From: Fragum whitleyi
Lineage: Eukaryota; Mollusca; Bivalvia; Cardiida; Cardiidae
Length of the DNA stretch: 64,000 nt
NCBI GenBank assembly: GCA_948146395.1
Contig: OX411556.1
Coordinates: 4,005,083-4,069,082, forward strand
Direction of reading: 5' to 3'
The position numbers and the translations under genes are program-made. How positions within the stretch are numbered: position 1 is the stretch's first letter; each line of letters opens with the position of its first letter. Shown in pieces: positions 50,830 through 61,460 of the stretch. Below the pieces are notes generated by a model. The model had not been told where the DNA came from. It searched no databases and saw nothing but the letters and a program-made list of their open reading frames with translations.

Positions 50830-51118
50830 TTTTTTGTTTGAATTGGGTTTAACGCCGCTTTCAACAATCTTCCAGTTATATTGTTGAAGCAGGAGAACAT
50901 GACAATTGATTCCTTATACTTCTCACACCAGTACAACCATTTCATCATTTCCTAGCCAATACCTGCTATCGCATATAGGTCTACGATTATCAGCCCAGTG
51001 GTGGGAGACATATACATTTTGTAGTCGAAAACAATGAGCGCTGCCGTTGGGGATCGAACCCGAGACTTTGAGATTGACAGTCCGAAGCACTACCCATTGC
51101 GCTATGACCGCAGCTTGG
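50830..51118 (-). mobile_element. SINE-A, full length with tRNA-like head
   Basis: On the minus strand the head has 'tagcgcaatgggtagtgc' (A box) and 'gggttcgatccccaac' (B box). The body follows and the 3' end is 'tcaaacaaaaaaaacaaag'-like. This copy shows the RNA polymerase III promoter of the family most clearly. Confidence 0.8.
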
Positions 51119-53032
51119 AAATATGAACAAGCTAAAGTTTCATTAAGTGTTTTGGACTTCATTTTTCTGTATCTGTGACAATGACAACCAACGAATATAT
51201 AGGATAAAGGCGATGTGAGAATTGTGCCAAACTGATGAATGTCCTCCGTCCGCTCCCCTTTTATTATTTGAGCGTTGATGAATAATAGAAAAATCGTAAC
51301 TACACTTTAAATAAGCTGTAGTTTCCTTGCTATGATCATTCATCCACGATATTTTTCAACATAGGATTATTTCTTTTACGCACCTACGTAATTTATGTAA
51401 TGGGAGTTACGCCCCTGCATATCATCACTATCATTTAAATATTACAAGTACCATTATCAATCATCGTGCACCTTTGCTATACTTATGGCACTAATCAAGT
51501 GTTAACGTAAAATTATAAGAATATGTACGAGTGTGATTAATACAAATATTGAAACAAACAATTAAGGAATTGGCACTTTAAAGAGCTCTTATATCAGGCG
51601 TGTGGTATGAATGAACTTGATAAAGACCAATCAATAGTTGCTACATTTTGGCTTCCTGATTTTAGGGAGGAAGAATATTAAATATGTTTTTGTTAGTTTC
51701 TATATGAAATTGAGAATGGTCAGACAGAGCTGAAATATTACCCAAGAGGCATCATTTTGGTGGTTCAGCGCGAAACAATTGTGTCTAACATTAAGATAGT
51801 TACATCTGTTATCCGCCGAGTTATCGATATTTACACATTTGACAGAAGTCCACTTAATCGAGAAATATACCAAAATTCAAAATCCCCGTTTTTTTTTCTT
51901 TTGTTTGTTGGGTGGTTTTTTGTTGTTTTTTCTCGATATTTCTAAAGAATTTTTAAATATTATCGCCCTTTTGTTTTTCAGTTCTTTATGTTTTCAATTT
52001 ACTTATTTCCATTAAGATTTATGGATTCATATTGGCTGGAAATTGATTTCATTACTCAATGAAAAAGGATTAGCGGCTATTTTATACGATTCGTTCTTGC
52101 ATAATGCTATTACACTGAACTGTTATTACTGAAATGTTACCAAATTTTCAACTGGAATATGCTAAATAGCATGAAAGATTGTAAACATAAAAAATCTACA
52201 ACATTCCGAAATGATATGGATTAGCTCTTTTGGAAATGGTATAAAAGCACAGAACAAATCTCATATTTTCCTCCAAAACCACGTAAAAACAGCTTTAAGC
52301 AAGATGTAGTTTCGAGGTTAAAGCAGAAATTTTCGACGAAATTCATTCATTGTGTACTACATGATTTCCGCTTTTAAACTCCTGAGAAATGTCCGTCGAA
52401 ATGGTAAATTGCCAGAAACACTTAGACTTAATCTTATGAAAGATGACCAACAGAAAAATGTAATAGTGTTTCTAAATCCGAAAATAATGAAGACGTAAAT
52501 CTCATGATAAGAATAGATTTACACTATTTCATAATTTGACTTCTATAGTAAACGCACTTGAAATTATCTAAAACTCTCTCTTTGTATGAAAAATCCATGA
52601 TTGAGAGCAATTATGTGTTATCATCTTAGCATCAATTCGATAACCAAGGACCAATACACTAGAACAGACGTACGAACAACGCTCAACAAATATCCATTCA
52701 CCTTTCAGCGAGGGATAATGAAACCTTTACTGCGTTATTATTGAACTTGCATGGCTTGGCTTAACCGTGACGTGATTGGGCGAGTTTGCTTTTCAATGAT
52801 TTGGGTTCTTTCGAAAGAAAGCCGAGCATTGTCGTGAACACGTAGAAATAATTGTATTCTAAATCGTGCTTAGCGTACTTGAACATTTTTCGTGGTTTGG
52901 TTGCCAGCCTTCGATTTGAATAATGTCGACTATCTATTAAAAGGCGAAATTATAAAAGAAGGCTGATTAACGTGATCTCGGATGATACATGATTAAGATT
53001 GCTAGAAGGTAAAGAAAGGGACAAAAGTTACC
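51119..53032. other. gene-free stretch
   Basis: AT-rich with T-runs near 51888-51930. No exon signals, repeats or RNA genes were recognised. Confidence 0.45.
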
Positions 53033-53564
53033 CAGAGCTAAAGATAGAGGGGGTATTTTGGATTTCAAATAACATTATTTCAATTTTACTTGCATCAACC
53101 CTATATTGTGGGTACTCATTGGAATCGTCTTGTCAAGACGATTCAAATGAGTACCAACAATGAAGAGTTTCAAAAAGAAATGATCAAGAGAGAAAGAAAG
53201 AGAGATACAAATAGAAAGAGCGAGAGCCGGAGAGAGAGAGAAAGAGAGAGAGAGAGAGGGAGAGAGAGAGGGGAAAAAGAGAGACAGAGAAAGAGAGAGT
53301 CGGAGAGAGAGAGAGACAGACAGACAGACAGAGAAAGAGAGAGCCGGAGAGAGACAGAGAAAGGGAGAGAGCCGGAGAGAGAGTCGGAGAGCCACAGAGA
53401 GAGCTTTTTTTTATACAAATTAGATTTTTTTCAACTTTATTTGGACATATTTTTCGGTACTCATTGAGACCATTCGAATGAGTAAACACAACACATGTTT
53501 TCATAAAGAAATAGTCCCCTAAAGATTTTTTGACTGGCTTTACCCCCTCTTATCTGTACCTCTG
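53033..53564. mobile_element. MITE family C, copy 3, enlarged by a GA-rich microsatellite
   Basis: The outer ends 'cagagctaaagatagagggg' and 'ccccctcttatctgtacctctg' match the family. The central palindrome 'ggaatcgtcttgtcaagacgattc' is complete, but about 230 bases of GAGA/GACAGA tract (53190-53402) and a second half-palindrome are added. It lies in the 3' flank of the aquaporin gene and contains its nearest AATAAA on that strand (53436-53441). Confidence 0.7.
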
Positions 53565-53633
53565 GTACTCGATTAGATTGCAAATGTATGACATGTCTTT
53601 CGAGCACTCGAGTAGATTGTTTCACACCACTTT

Positions 53634-56377
53634 CTATTCTTTCTTTTTCTTGCTATCTTTCTCCATCTCCGCCACATCGAAATGGAACATTCCATCAAGG
53701 AACACAGCCAGGTAGCAGCCTATAAATGGACCAGCCCAATATACAAATAGGTGTTCCCAGACCTCTGTACCGCGGCAACCAAACGTGTGACCCGTGGCCA
53801 TCGCTGGATTAAAGTACATACCTGTTAGATTTATGCCTGGAAAATAAAGATTCAATTTGTTAGGTAGTTGAAATGAAACGTTTAACAAGAGCTACTAAGT
53901 TCGACCGTTAGCAATGGTGTATGCAAAGAACTGCTCATCTACGATGTCAGTTATGGGGATCCTGAGAGATGCGGTGTCAGGACCAGACCCACCATTGAAA
54001 ATATCAAATTCACATTTTTGTTTTATTCGTTTTACATCAAAGCGCAAATTCGGACGAATTTTGGTTTAAAGCTTTTTATTTTACATCGATTGGGAAACAA
54101 GTTCTTGCAACTTAGATTAATCCTTCTCGATTCTGCTTCCTGGAAAATTCACCAATACTCGAGCCGAATGTGTGGGCCAAAGAAAGAACCAAGATCGATA
54201 GCCGCTCCCAGGAATCGAACTCAGGGCCTTTGGGTCAAGAGGCCGACGCTCTACCTCTAGACCATGGACACCCCACAATTATTTTATTACCTCTCTTTTA
54301 TATCGTTCAAAACTTGCTCCTCTCACAAATACTACTTTTTCAAAGACCATTTCAAAATCAGTCACCTTGTCAATTTTACGATGTTGTTTACTCTATCTAT
54401 GATTCTAGATGAATTATCTCGTATTTCAGGCGCCAGGTGAATTTTGCGCTAATAGATTCTGTAATCAGACCTAGACATAGAAATCTTAACGATAAAATCT
54501 TTATCCGACAGCTGCCTCGATTTCGTGTCAACAATTAGGGCTAGTAGAAATAAATTGTAAAACTTAAAACAACCACCCCAAACAATTCCGTTGTTTTTAA
54601 ACGACAAAAGAAAAAAACTTGGAAAGGAAATACAGTGTAAATAAGGAAACGATTTTTAAAGTCTGAACTTTTTTTCTTTTCAAACACAGTCATTCATCAT
54701 TCAATTAATTCATTCATCAACAAACAGAAGCCGTTTCAAAAACAAAAGGGGAAAAAGAAAAGGAGGATGTGTTCGGATTTATAGGGAGTAGGCCTATTCC
54801 CCATTTTGAAGATACTTTTCGCATGAATGCAAGACCAAGCGGGTATCAATTTTTTCTTTCCCTACTCTTTTCTTCAATAGCATCAAGATATAGATTGTTT
54901 GGGAATAGGTTCATAAACGGTCGTAAGGAAAAGCAAGCTACAACAGTTCTCACCTAGGACAATCATAAAGGACCCATTCGCAAGCTTGATGACTTCATCC
55001 AACACTGGTTGCTTAGCAACCGTCTGTCGTCCTAACCACGTGTCTATTAATGTTGCACCAAGTTCGATAATGATACCATACAGAAAGGCGACATGAAGAT
55101 CAGAATCGCACGCAGTCTCCAGGTATCTGTAATTAAAATCGTGAGCTAAAGAATAACACTTTTAACCCATAGACTTTTTGGTGTGTCATTTTTTTCTTTC
55201 CTTTTTTAAAGATTCTTATTTTTTTTTCTTATAAATTTTACTCCATTGCCATGGAAATCAGAGTTCTTCATGGAATGGATTGCAATTATGTGAAGCAGTT
55301 TGAAATTACTTGGTCTACGGATCATTTCTGTGTAACTTGTTTAAAATAAATCTGTTGGCTATTTTAGGAGAAGATTTTTTTTTAATTATAAGAGGGTAGA
55401 TGGACGGATGCCGAAAATGTTTGTCGATGATGAAAGTATGTGTCCTATGATCAGTTCAATCAAATGACTACACAAAAATATTCGGTTTGAACTAGAAAAA
55501 AATACCCTTTTCTTTCAAATAATGAATCAAAACAACTTTCCTATTCACGGAGGATGGAATTAAAGATTGGCAACATTCGTTATTGGTTGGGATATTGTCC
55601 AATCTCTATACAACCAGCGTTTACGTCAACATATCAATGACGGACGAGTACAAAATCCTCAATTATTTGAGAGAACAATAAATTCTATGTGAGAATTATA
55701 TGCATATCGTAAGAACATATAAGAGGGAGTATTGCGAGTCTAAAATCGTCATTTTTCATTGAAACCCTATGTTGTGGGTACTCATTTTCATTGTCTCGAA
55801 GAGACAATTCAATGGGTACCCTCAAAATAGAATTTGTGCAAGTATAGTTGAAAATATCTCATTTTAAATCCAAAATACCCCAATCTATCGGCAGATCTAA
55901 ATATACCGACCTTCCCCTGTGGTCCGGCACCATATCAAGTGACCATACAAGTTTGGCGAATCTGTACGACGATATACCAGCAAGTGTCTGTACAATAATA
56001 GCAATCAGAGCGGACATGGCAGAAATATTCCCTTCTAAAAACTGAGTAAACTGTTGACACGGATTCTCCGAGGCTCCGTAAAATGTCCTGTTAGCTATAA
56101 AACACTCTATCACTACAGCTACAAACAACCATAAGCTTCCATAATTACTGTAAATAAAATTATTTTCGAAAAAGTAAGCGCACATTTCGAGCGTAGCGGA
56201 AAAGTTCGCGATATGAGTCTTGACTGGTTCTGGTATAATCATGTTGTTAATAGTACGAATAGAGAACCCGACACCCATCGTTATGACGAAATAAAGAAGC
56301 GAGGCACTAAATGGGTCCACAAACTCTTCGGTCGGCAGTTGGCCGAACAGGACTTTTGTAATGTCGTTGTACACCAT
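53634..56377 (-). CDS. aquaporin-11-like superaquaporin (three exons)
   Basis: A membrane channel of the AQP11/12 class, which in animals is mostly intracellular (ER) and may pass water, glycerol or peroxide. Exon 1 is 55911-56377 (ATG in caagATGG), exon 2 is 54954-55126 and exon 3 is 53634-53836, with splice junctions AAG|gtcggt, tacag|A, CTAG|gtgaga and tccag|GC. Together they give 280 residues, close to the family's usual 270-300. The first pore motif is NPC (residues 105-107, GASENPCQQF), the variant typical of AQP11. The second is NPA (223-225, TGMYFNPAMATG), followed by WEHLFVYWAGPFIGCYLA. Several hydrophobic helices are evident, and the C-terminus is Lys-rich (DSKKKKE). Introns hold a tRNA-derived SINE and a MITE-C remnant. 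It stands alone, with no related neighbour. Confidence 0.93.
54050..54275 (-). mobile_element. third tRNA-derived SINE type, in aquaporin intron 2
   Basis: The minus strand begins 'gtccatggtctagaggtaga' (A box tggtctagagg) and has 'gagttcgattcctggg' (B box), then 'cgatcttggttctttctttg' and a body. The anticodon stem is not well formed, so it is SINE-like and not a working tRNA gene. Confidence 0.5.
55725..55881. mobile_element. MITE family C remnant at the aquaporin exon 1 border
   Basis: 'taagagggagtattgcgagt' to 'ttaaatccaaaatacccc', with the shared centre 'cattgtctcgaagagacaat' and 'gttgtgggtactcatt'. Its end is about 29 bases from the exon 1 donor site. Confidence 0.55.
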
Positions 56378-56774
56378 CTTGTTTAGTTTCTCCCTTTACT
56401 CTACAAAAGAAAAAAAAGTAACCGGTGTTCACTCTTATAGCTTATCTATTATTGAATATGTGTCCATGAAACAGTTAGGGTGGTTTACTATTAGAAGCAT
56501 TGGCAATCAAATACAAGTTTTCTATGAGTGGCCTGAGGAATATTTACAAAACTCGTAAAACGGCCTAGTGCAGGCTATTGGTACCCTACAAATAAAACAA
56601 GATTATTGTTGCTAAGTGTGTGTGCATTTCATGGTCACACACTTAACAACAGTAATTTTGTTTTAAAGTTATGTAAATTTAGAAAATGAAAACCAAGGCT
56701 AATTTTAATATCTAAATATATGCAGCTACTTTCCAAATGGACAGTGACGTGCTTTTAATAGAATCTTTCAATTG

Positions 56775-57602
56775 AACAAGAGGCCAAGGAGGGCCTGTAT
56801 CGCTTCACTGGCGATTTTTGCTCAGAAAAATCTATAACAAGTGAGATTATATTGCTTTGGAAAGTTATGAGCTAAGACATAGTTTATTTGTTAGAAGATT
56901 TTCCTTACATGTCTTAGTGAAAGCTTCGGTATATCATAAAACCAAGATAAGTTTGAAAGGGAAACATAATCATGGTAATTAATTCTGTGACAGTTTAATG
57001 TAAGAGAAGAAGATTGTTTTGTATTTAATCATATGGCACCATTTTTCAGACACGCAAAGACCATAGAGCAAATGTCATCATCCTGATAAGAATTTTAAGA
57101 ACAAATCTAAAAGTGCATGTTTTAGGCATCATTCCTATGGAGCTTGGTTGAAATCTGAACAGTAGTCTCAAAGAAGAAGACTGTTTATTATTTCATCATA
57201 TGGGGCCAGTTTTCAGTGACGCAGCAGCGAGTAGAGCCCGTGTCATTGGCTCGATCAGAATTTTACGAACAAATCTGAAAGAGCTTTTTCCAAGTATCAT
57301 CTCTGTGAGGATCGGTTGAATTCTAAAATATAGTTTTAGAGACGAAGATATTTTTATGTTTCATCTTACGGGACCATTTTAAGTGACGCGGCAGCCCGTA
57401 GAGCCCATGCAATCAGCCCGATCAGAATTTTTCGGACAAATCTGAAAGAGCATGACCAAAGGATAATTCTTGTGAAGTTTGGTTGAGTTCTGAACAATAG
57501 TTTCAGAGATATTTAAAGGAAAAAGTTGGCGGACGGACGCATTTATGATGGACATTAGGCCAAGACATAAGCTCCGCTGGACATGTCCAGTGGAGCTAAA
57601 AA
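56775..57602 (+). mobile_element. pearl-like element upstream of the aquaporin gene
   Basis: Starts 'aacaagaggccaaggagggc'. It has about four core units of roughly 180 bp ('gatcagaattttacgaacaaatctgaaagagc', 'gtttggttgaattctgaa'), a short ggcggacggacgc tract and an end 'gctggacatgtccagtggagctaaaa'. The 3' end matches that of 36742-37379. Confidence 0.7.
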
Positions 57603-57940
57603 GAAATGGCCTTTTTGATGTTTAATTCGGGAATGAGGGGTAATTATTAGATCAGGATTATTAGAAGTTTAGAATTAATGCGGAATGTTACAATGGGGCG
57701 GATAGAGGGATTCAACTCTTTCACACCTTTTAACTTAACCTCGAGAAATTATTTGCACAGTCATGGATATCAAACAAGAACATACCTGAAAAAAATAACT
57801 TCTTTTTTTATTTGCAGATGTTGCTATTCGTGGTGGCAATCTTTAACAAGCATCAATTCACACAATCACTGTCACTTTTGATAATCAGGTAAACCTCGGA
57901 TAGTCATCATTAGATACGCTTCTATAAAATAAAACATATA

Positions 57941-58202
57941 GTATGCGTCACGCAAAAAGGGGCAATCTGGGAACTTTGTAAAATGAATATTTGAAAAAGA
58001 GATTGGGTTCAGCATTGGTCAACCAGAGGTGGTCGCATTTCAAAAATTCTATCCCTGGAAGGTAGAATGAATATTAGGTTTCAGAAAATAAGCCCATTGC
58101 GAGAAGTATCGACCCTAGTCAGTCTGCACAAACCGCGCAGTCTGACTACGGTCGACACTTTACGCACTACCCAGATGGTCCCTTTTCGTGTGACGGGTCA
58201 CA
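57941..58202. mobile_element. MITE family F, copy 2
   Basis: Left end 'gcgtcacgcaaaaagggg' (degraded), right end 'cccagatggtcccttttcgtgtgacgggtcac'. Internal 'gtcagtctgcacaaaccgcg' matches copy 1. Confidence 0.7.
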
Positions 58203-58374
58203 TATCTTTATCATCTCTATATTTTTATGACATTGATCCTTATCGCCAGGGAAAGAAAACGTACCGGTAGATCATTGATAAGTGACAGGAGTGAGCACTG
58301 CTTGTAACAGTCGTATTTTTCACACGACCCTCTCTAAAATTCACATATTCCGACATGGTTTTAAGGGACGCAGG

Positions 58375-58695
58375 TTAGTACAGATTTCTGTCCTCGGAAT
58401 GCGATGCTATTTTTGGACTGGTTACAGTGAAATATGTAACGTTCAAAATTGAGACTAGGACGCAGGTCAGTCTCGCGTGTCTCACAAACAAGTGCTTGGA
58501 CTCCCAAAACTATCTGATGTAACTCCGTATGACCATCTGGTAATCAACTTCAGAAAACACTGTCTTTCCTTTTTTTTAATTCTTTTCTGCAGGTGATCCC
58601 CATTGGTACATATCTATCTTATACAGATTTCTGTCCTCGGAATGCGATGCTCGTTGCAATGAAATATGTAACGTCCGAAATTGAGACTAAATATC
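58375..58695. repeat. two copies of the repeat also found beside the HSP70 promoter
   Basis: 58384-58460 and 58618-58693 share 'acagatttctgtcctcggaatgcgatgct', 'gaaatatgtaacgt' and 'aaattgagacta'. Inverted partial copies lie at 38966-39010 and 47985-48022. There is no heat-shock element here. Confidence 0.65.
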
Positions 58696-59807
58696 TATCA
58701 AACAACATACATACACAATCCAAGGAATATTTCAGTATTTGAACTAAAAACAGGATGATAGCTAGACTGAAATATTCTTCTTTTAAAGCATTAAATCTGA
58801 AACTGTTTAGCTTAAAGGGGCCTTTTTGGTTTTACTTTTGAGTTCTTCAAACCTTTTTGTATTCCCGCCTTGCAAAAACCCAGAGGTTCGTTTTCCTACC
58901 AAATTACCCAATCTTGATTGAATTTGAATGAAATGAGCAGGTCTCTCAGAGGAGGGGGTCGTTTGACACCCCCTCTCCCTGGATCCGACACTAAAGATTT
59001 TAGTGTTCAAATTCATCAACTTTTAATAGTCGTCTACAACCTTTTTGGTATTTGGATCAGTTAGAACTGTTGAAATACGGAAAAATTCTAAGAATAAACT
59101 GTAGGATACTTACATACAGTAGGCCTACCTCCGACCATTAACTTGTTACAGATGTTTCTTCCCACACTACCTTCATGTAATAATTCTGTTACACATCACA
59201 AACTTCACCTTCATATGTATATGTTAATCCGGAGACTGTGTTTTGCTGTATGCAGCCGAATAATATACACAAAATGGGATGAAGCAGACGACAAAATGAA
59301 AATTATCGATTGAGATAAGATTTCTCGCGCTCTGTAATACTATACCAATGTCCAGTCTTGCGTTCCGGATACAAGATACGTTCGTAAACGTTTAAATATT
59401 TTACCCCGCTTTGCACGTTGAAACACGTGCAAAGCGGGGCACAATTTGTTCGACGGTTTGCGAACATATGCATCTTGAACGACCTACAGTCAAAACTAAT
59501 TCCGTATGTTGCAAGGATTGATTAGCGCCTATTTCTAGTAATATTGTAAACAATCAACCGTTTCATGAGTAACGATAGTTAGAAATTGTTCAATTTCATA
59601 GATTTTTGATTGCACAAAAAAAATGGCAAAATAAGAGACACGGCGGACCCGAGACGCTCTATTGACCATAAAACCATATCCGTATTCTTTACACGGCTGT
59701 GTATTTAAAGGGGACCCTCAAAGTTTTCCGGTAACAAAGAAAGGTCCGGATTAGTGTTAATAAGTTAACCAGCTTCATAAGAATAGAATTGGTTCCCAAT
59801 TGCCGTA
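58696..59807. other. gene-free stretch with one palindromic element
   Basis: At about 59362-59482 a palindrome ('ccccgctttgcacgttgaaa' facing 'cacgtgcaaagcgggg', outer 'agatacgttcg' / 'cgaacatatgcatctt') is related to 49683-49790. Nothing else was recognised. Confidence 0.5.
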
Positions 59808-59815
59808 TACTCTGT

Positions 59816-59927
59816 CATATGGGTCCGAAATAACCCCCACCACCATATAGATTAATAATATAAACACGTTTATATTATTAGTCTATATGGTGGTGGTGGG
59901 GGGGGGGGGGTATTTCGGACCCCTATG
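59816..59927. mobile_element. 112-bp hAT-type MITE with perfect 8-bp target duplication
   Basis: Almost the whole element is one palindrome: 'catatgggtccgaaata...tatttcggacccctatg', centre 'attaatataaacacgtttatattatta'-like. TACTCTGT stands on both sides (59808-59815 and 59928-59935). An 8-bp duplication and CA-start ends fit the hAT superfamily. A run of 14 G interrupts the right arm. Confidence 0.75.
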
Positions 59928-60084
59928 TACTCTGTAACCGTAGTGTTTTTCATCATTTTGGCCTGAATTGTTAATGACACCACGACGATGGCTTCTTTCT
60001 TAGTCGAATCATCCGTGTACAGACAGACCATCTCCCTCTTTAGAAAAGAATTCCATATGTTCCTAGAAATATTTCGAATGTTAT

Positions 60085-60300
60085 ATGAGCCTGTGCGTGA
60101 CATTTCCAACAAGTTGAAATATTCTTGGTGTGCAAACAGTGAGTAGCGTAGACAGCCACATACTGTAAATATAAACCTACCCGATGGCCTACAGATACCT
60201 TGGGATCTTATCTATTTACTTAAGGCATTGTGGAGATTCTGGCCAGACTGTGCGGATGCACAGATTTGAAGTTGTTGTTAATCTCATGCACAGGCTCATA
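60085..60300. mobile_element. MITE family D, copy 3
   Basis: Ends 'atgagcctgtgcgtgacatt' plus 'tccaacaa' and 'ttgttgttaatctcatgcac' plus 'aggctcat'. It is the best-preserved left end of the family. Confidence 0.65.
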
Positions 60301-60529
60301 TGTATTATAAAAAGAAAAAAATACTTTAGGCCCACCGTGGCCAGGTATCGCTCCACTGGAATTGTCCCAAGGAAACCAGAAGAAACCTTAAGTGAAATAT
60401 AAGTACATGATGATTTTCGAAAGCAGGTCAATGTTAATCTTACTTTTGATTTAATACAAGCCTCGACCCTATTATTCTAAATTTATTAATCTCAAAATAT
60501 AGTTCTTGATCCGAAAATTCAATATTTTA

Positions 60530-61460
60530 GACAGTAGGTCAAAAGTCAGGGTCAGGGTCAAAGGTTCATCATGATGCCAGAATCAAAGACAATCATCTAT
60601 CAACCTTAAATATTGACATAACACAGTCCTAGCAATAATAATTCAATATTAATGAAAGTAGGTCAAAGGTCAAGATCTTGGTCAGGGTTCAACAAGATAT
60701 CAGAATCAAAGACAACCGTCTATCAATCTTTATTATTGACAAAACGAAGTCCTAGACCTCATAATTCAATATTTAAGAAAGAAGGTCAAAGGTCAAAGTG
60801 AGGGTCAAGGGTTCATCATGATGCCAGAATCAAAGACAATCATCTATCAACCTAAATATTGCCTTAACATAGTCCAAGCCATAATGATTCAATAATTCAA
60901 TATTTAAGAAAGTAGGTCGAGGGTCAAGATCTGGGTCAATGGTTCATCATGATGCCTTAATTAAATACCATCCCCAACCAACTTTTTACTTAATACAATC
61001 CTAACCTTAGCAGTTAGATATTTAAAAAAAGTAGGTCAAAGGTTAAGATCTGGGTCAATGGTTCATCATGGTGCCAGAATCAAAGACAATCATCTACCAA
61101 CCTTAAATATTGACTAAACACAGTCTTTGCCCTAGTAATTCAATATTTAAGAAATTTGGTCGAAGGTCACGGTCAGTATCAATGGTCCATCATGATCCCA
61201 GAATTAAAGACAATCACCTACCAACCATTAATTTTGACTTGACACAGCCCTTACCCTAGCAATTCAATATTTAAGAAAGAAGGTCAAAGTCATTATCTGG
61301 GTAAAGGATTCAGTGTGATGCCAGAATCAAAGACACTCGTCTTCTTACCTTAAATATTGACTTAACAAAGTCTTAGCCCTAAAAATTTTATATTTAACAA
61401 AGTATGTCAAAGGCCACGGTCAGGGTAAGGGTTCATCATATTCCCAGAATCAAGGGTAGG
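60530..61460. repeat. tandem array, about 120-bp unit, about eight copies
   Basis: Units carry 'aggtcaaaggtcaagatctg', 'gttcatcatgatgccagaat', 'caaagacaatcatctatcaa' and 'aattcaatatttaagaaag'. They are moderately diverged. It resembles a pearl-like core array, but no microsatellite or terminal hairpin was found. Confidence 0.7.

Noticed and set aside
53075..53504. Arg/Glu- and Ser/Leu-rich frames
   Set aside because: Produced by the GA-rich microsatellite inside MITE C.
55848..56045. Plus-strand frames over the aquaporin exon
   Set aside because: Antisense shadow of exon 1; the minus strand has the NPC motif, splice sites and a good start.
58375..58695. Third heat-shock promoter at 58 kb
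   Set aside because: The shared repeat is there, but no nGAAnnTTCn pair or TATA box accompanies it.
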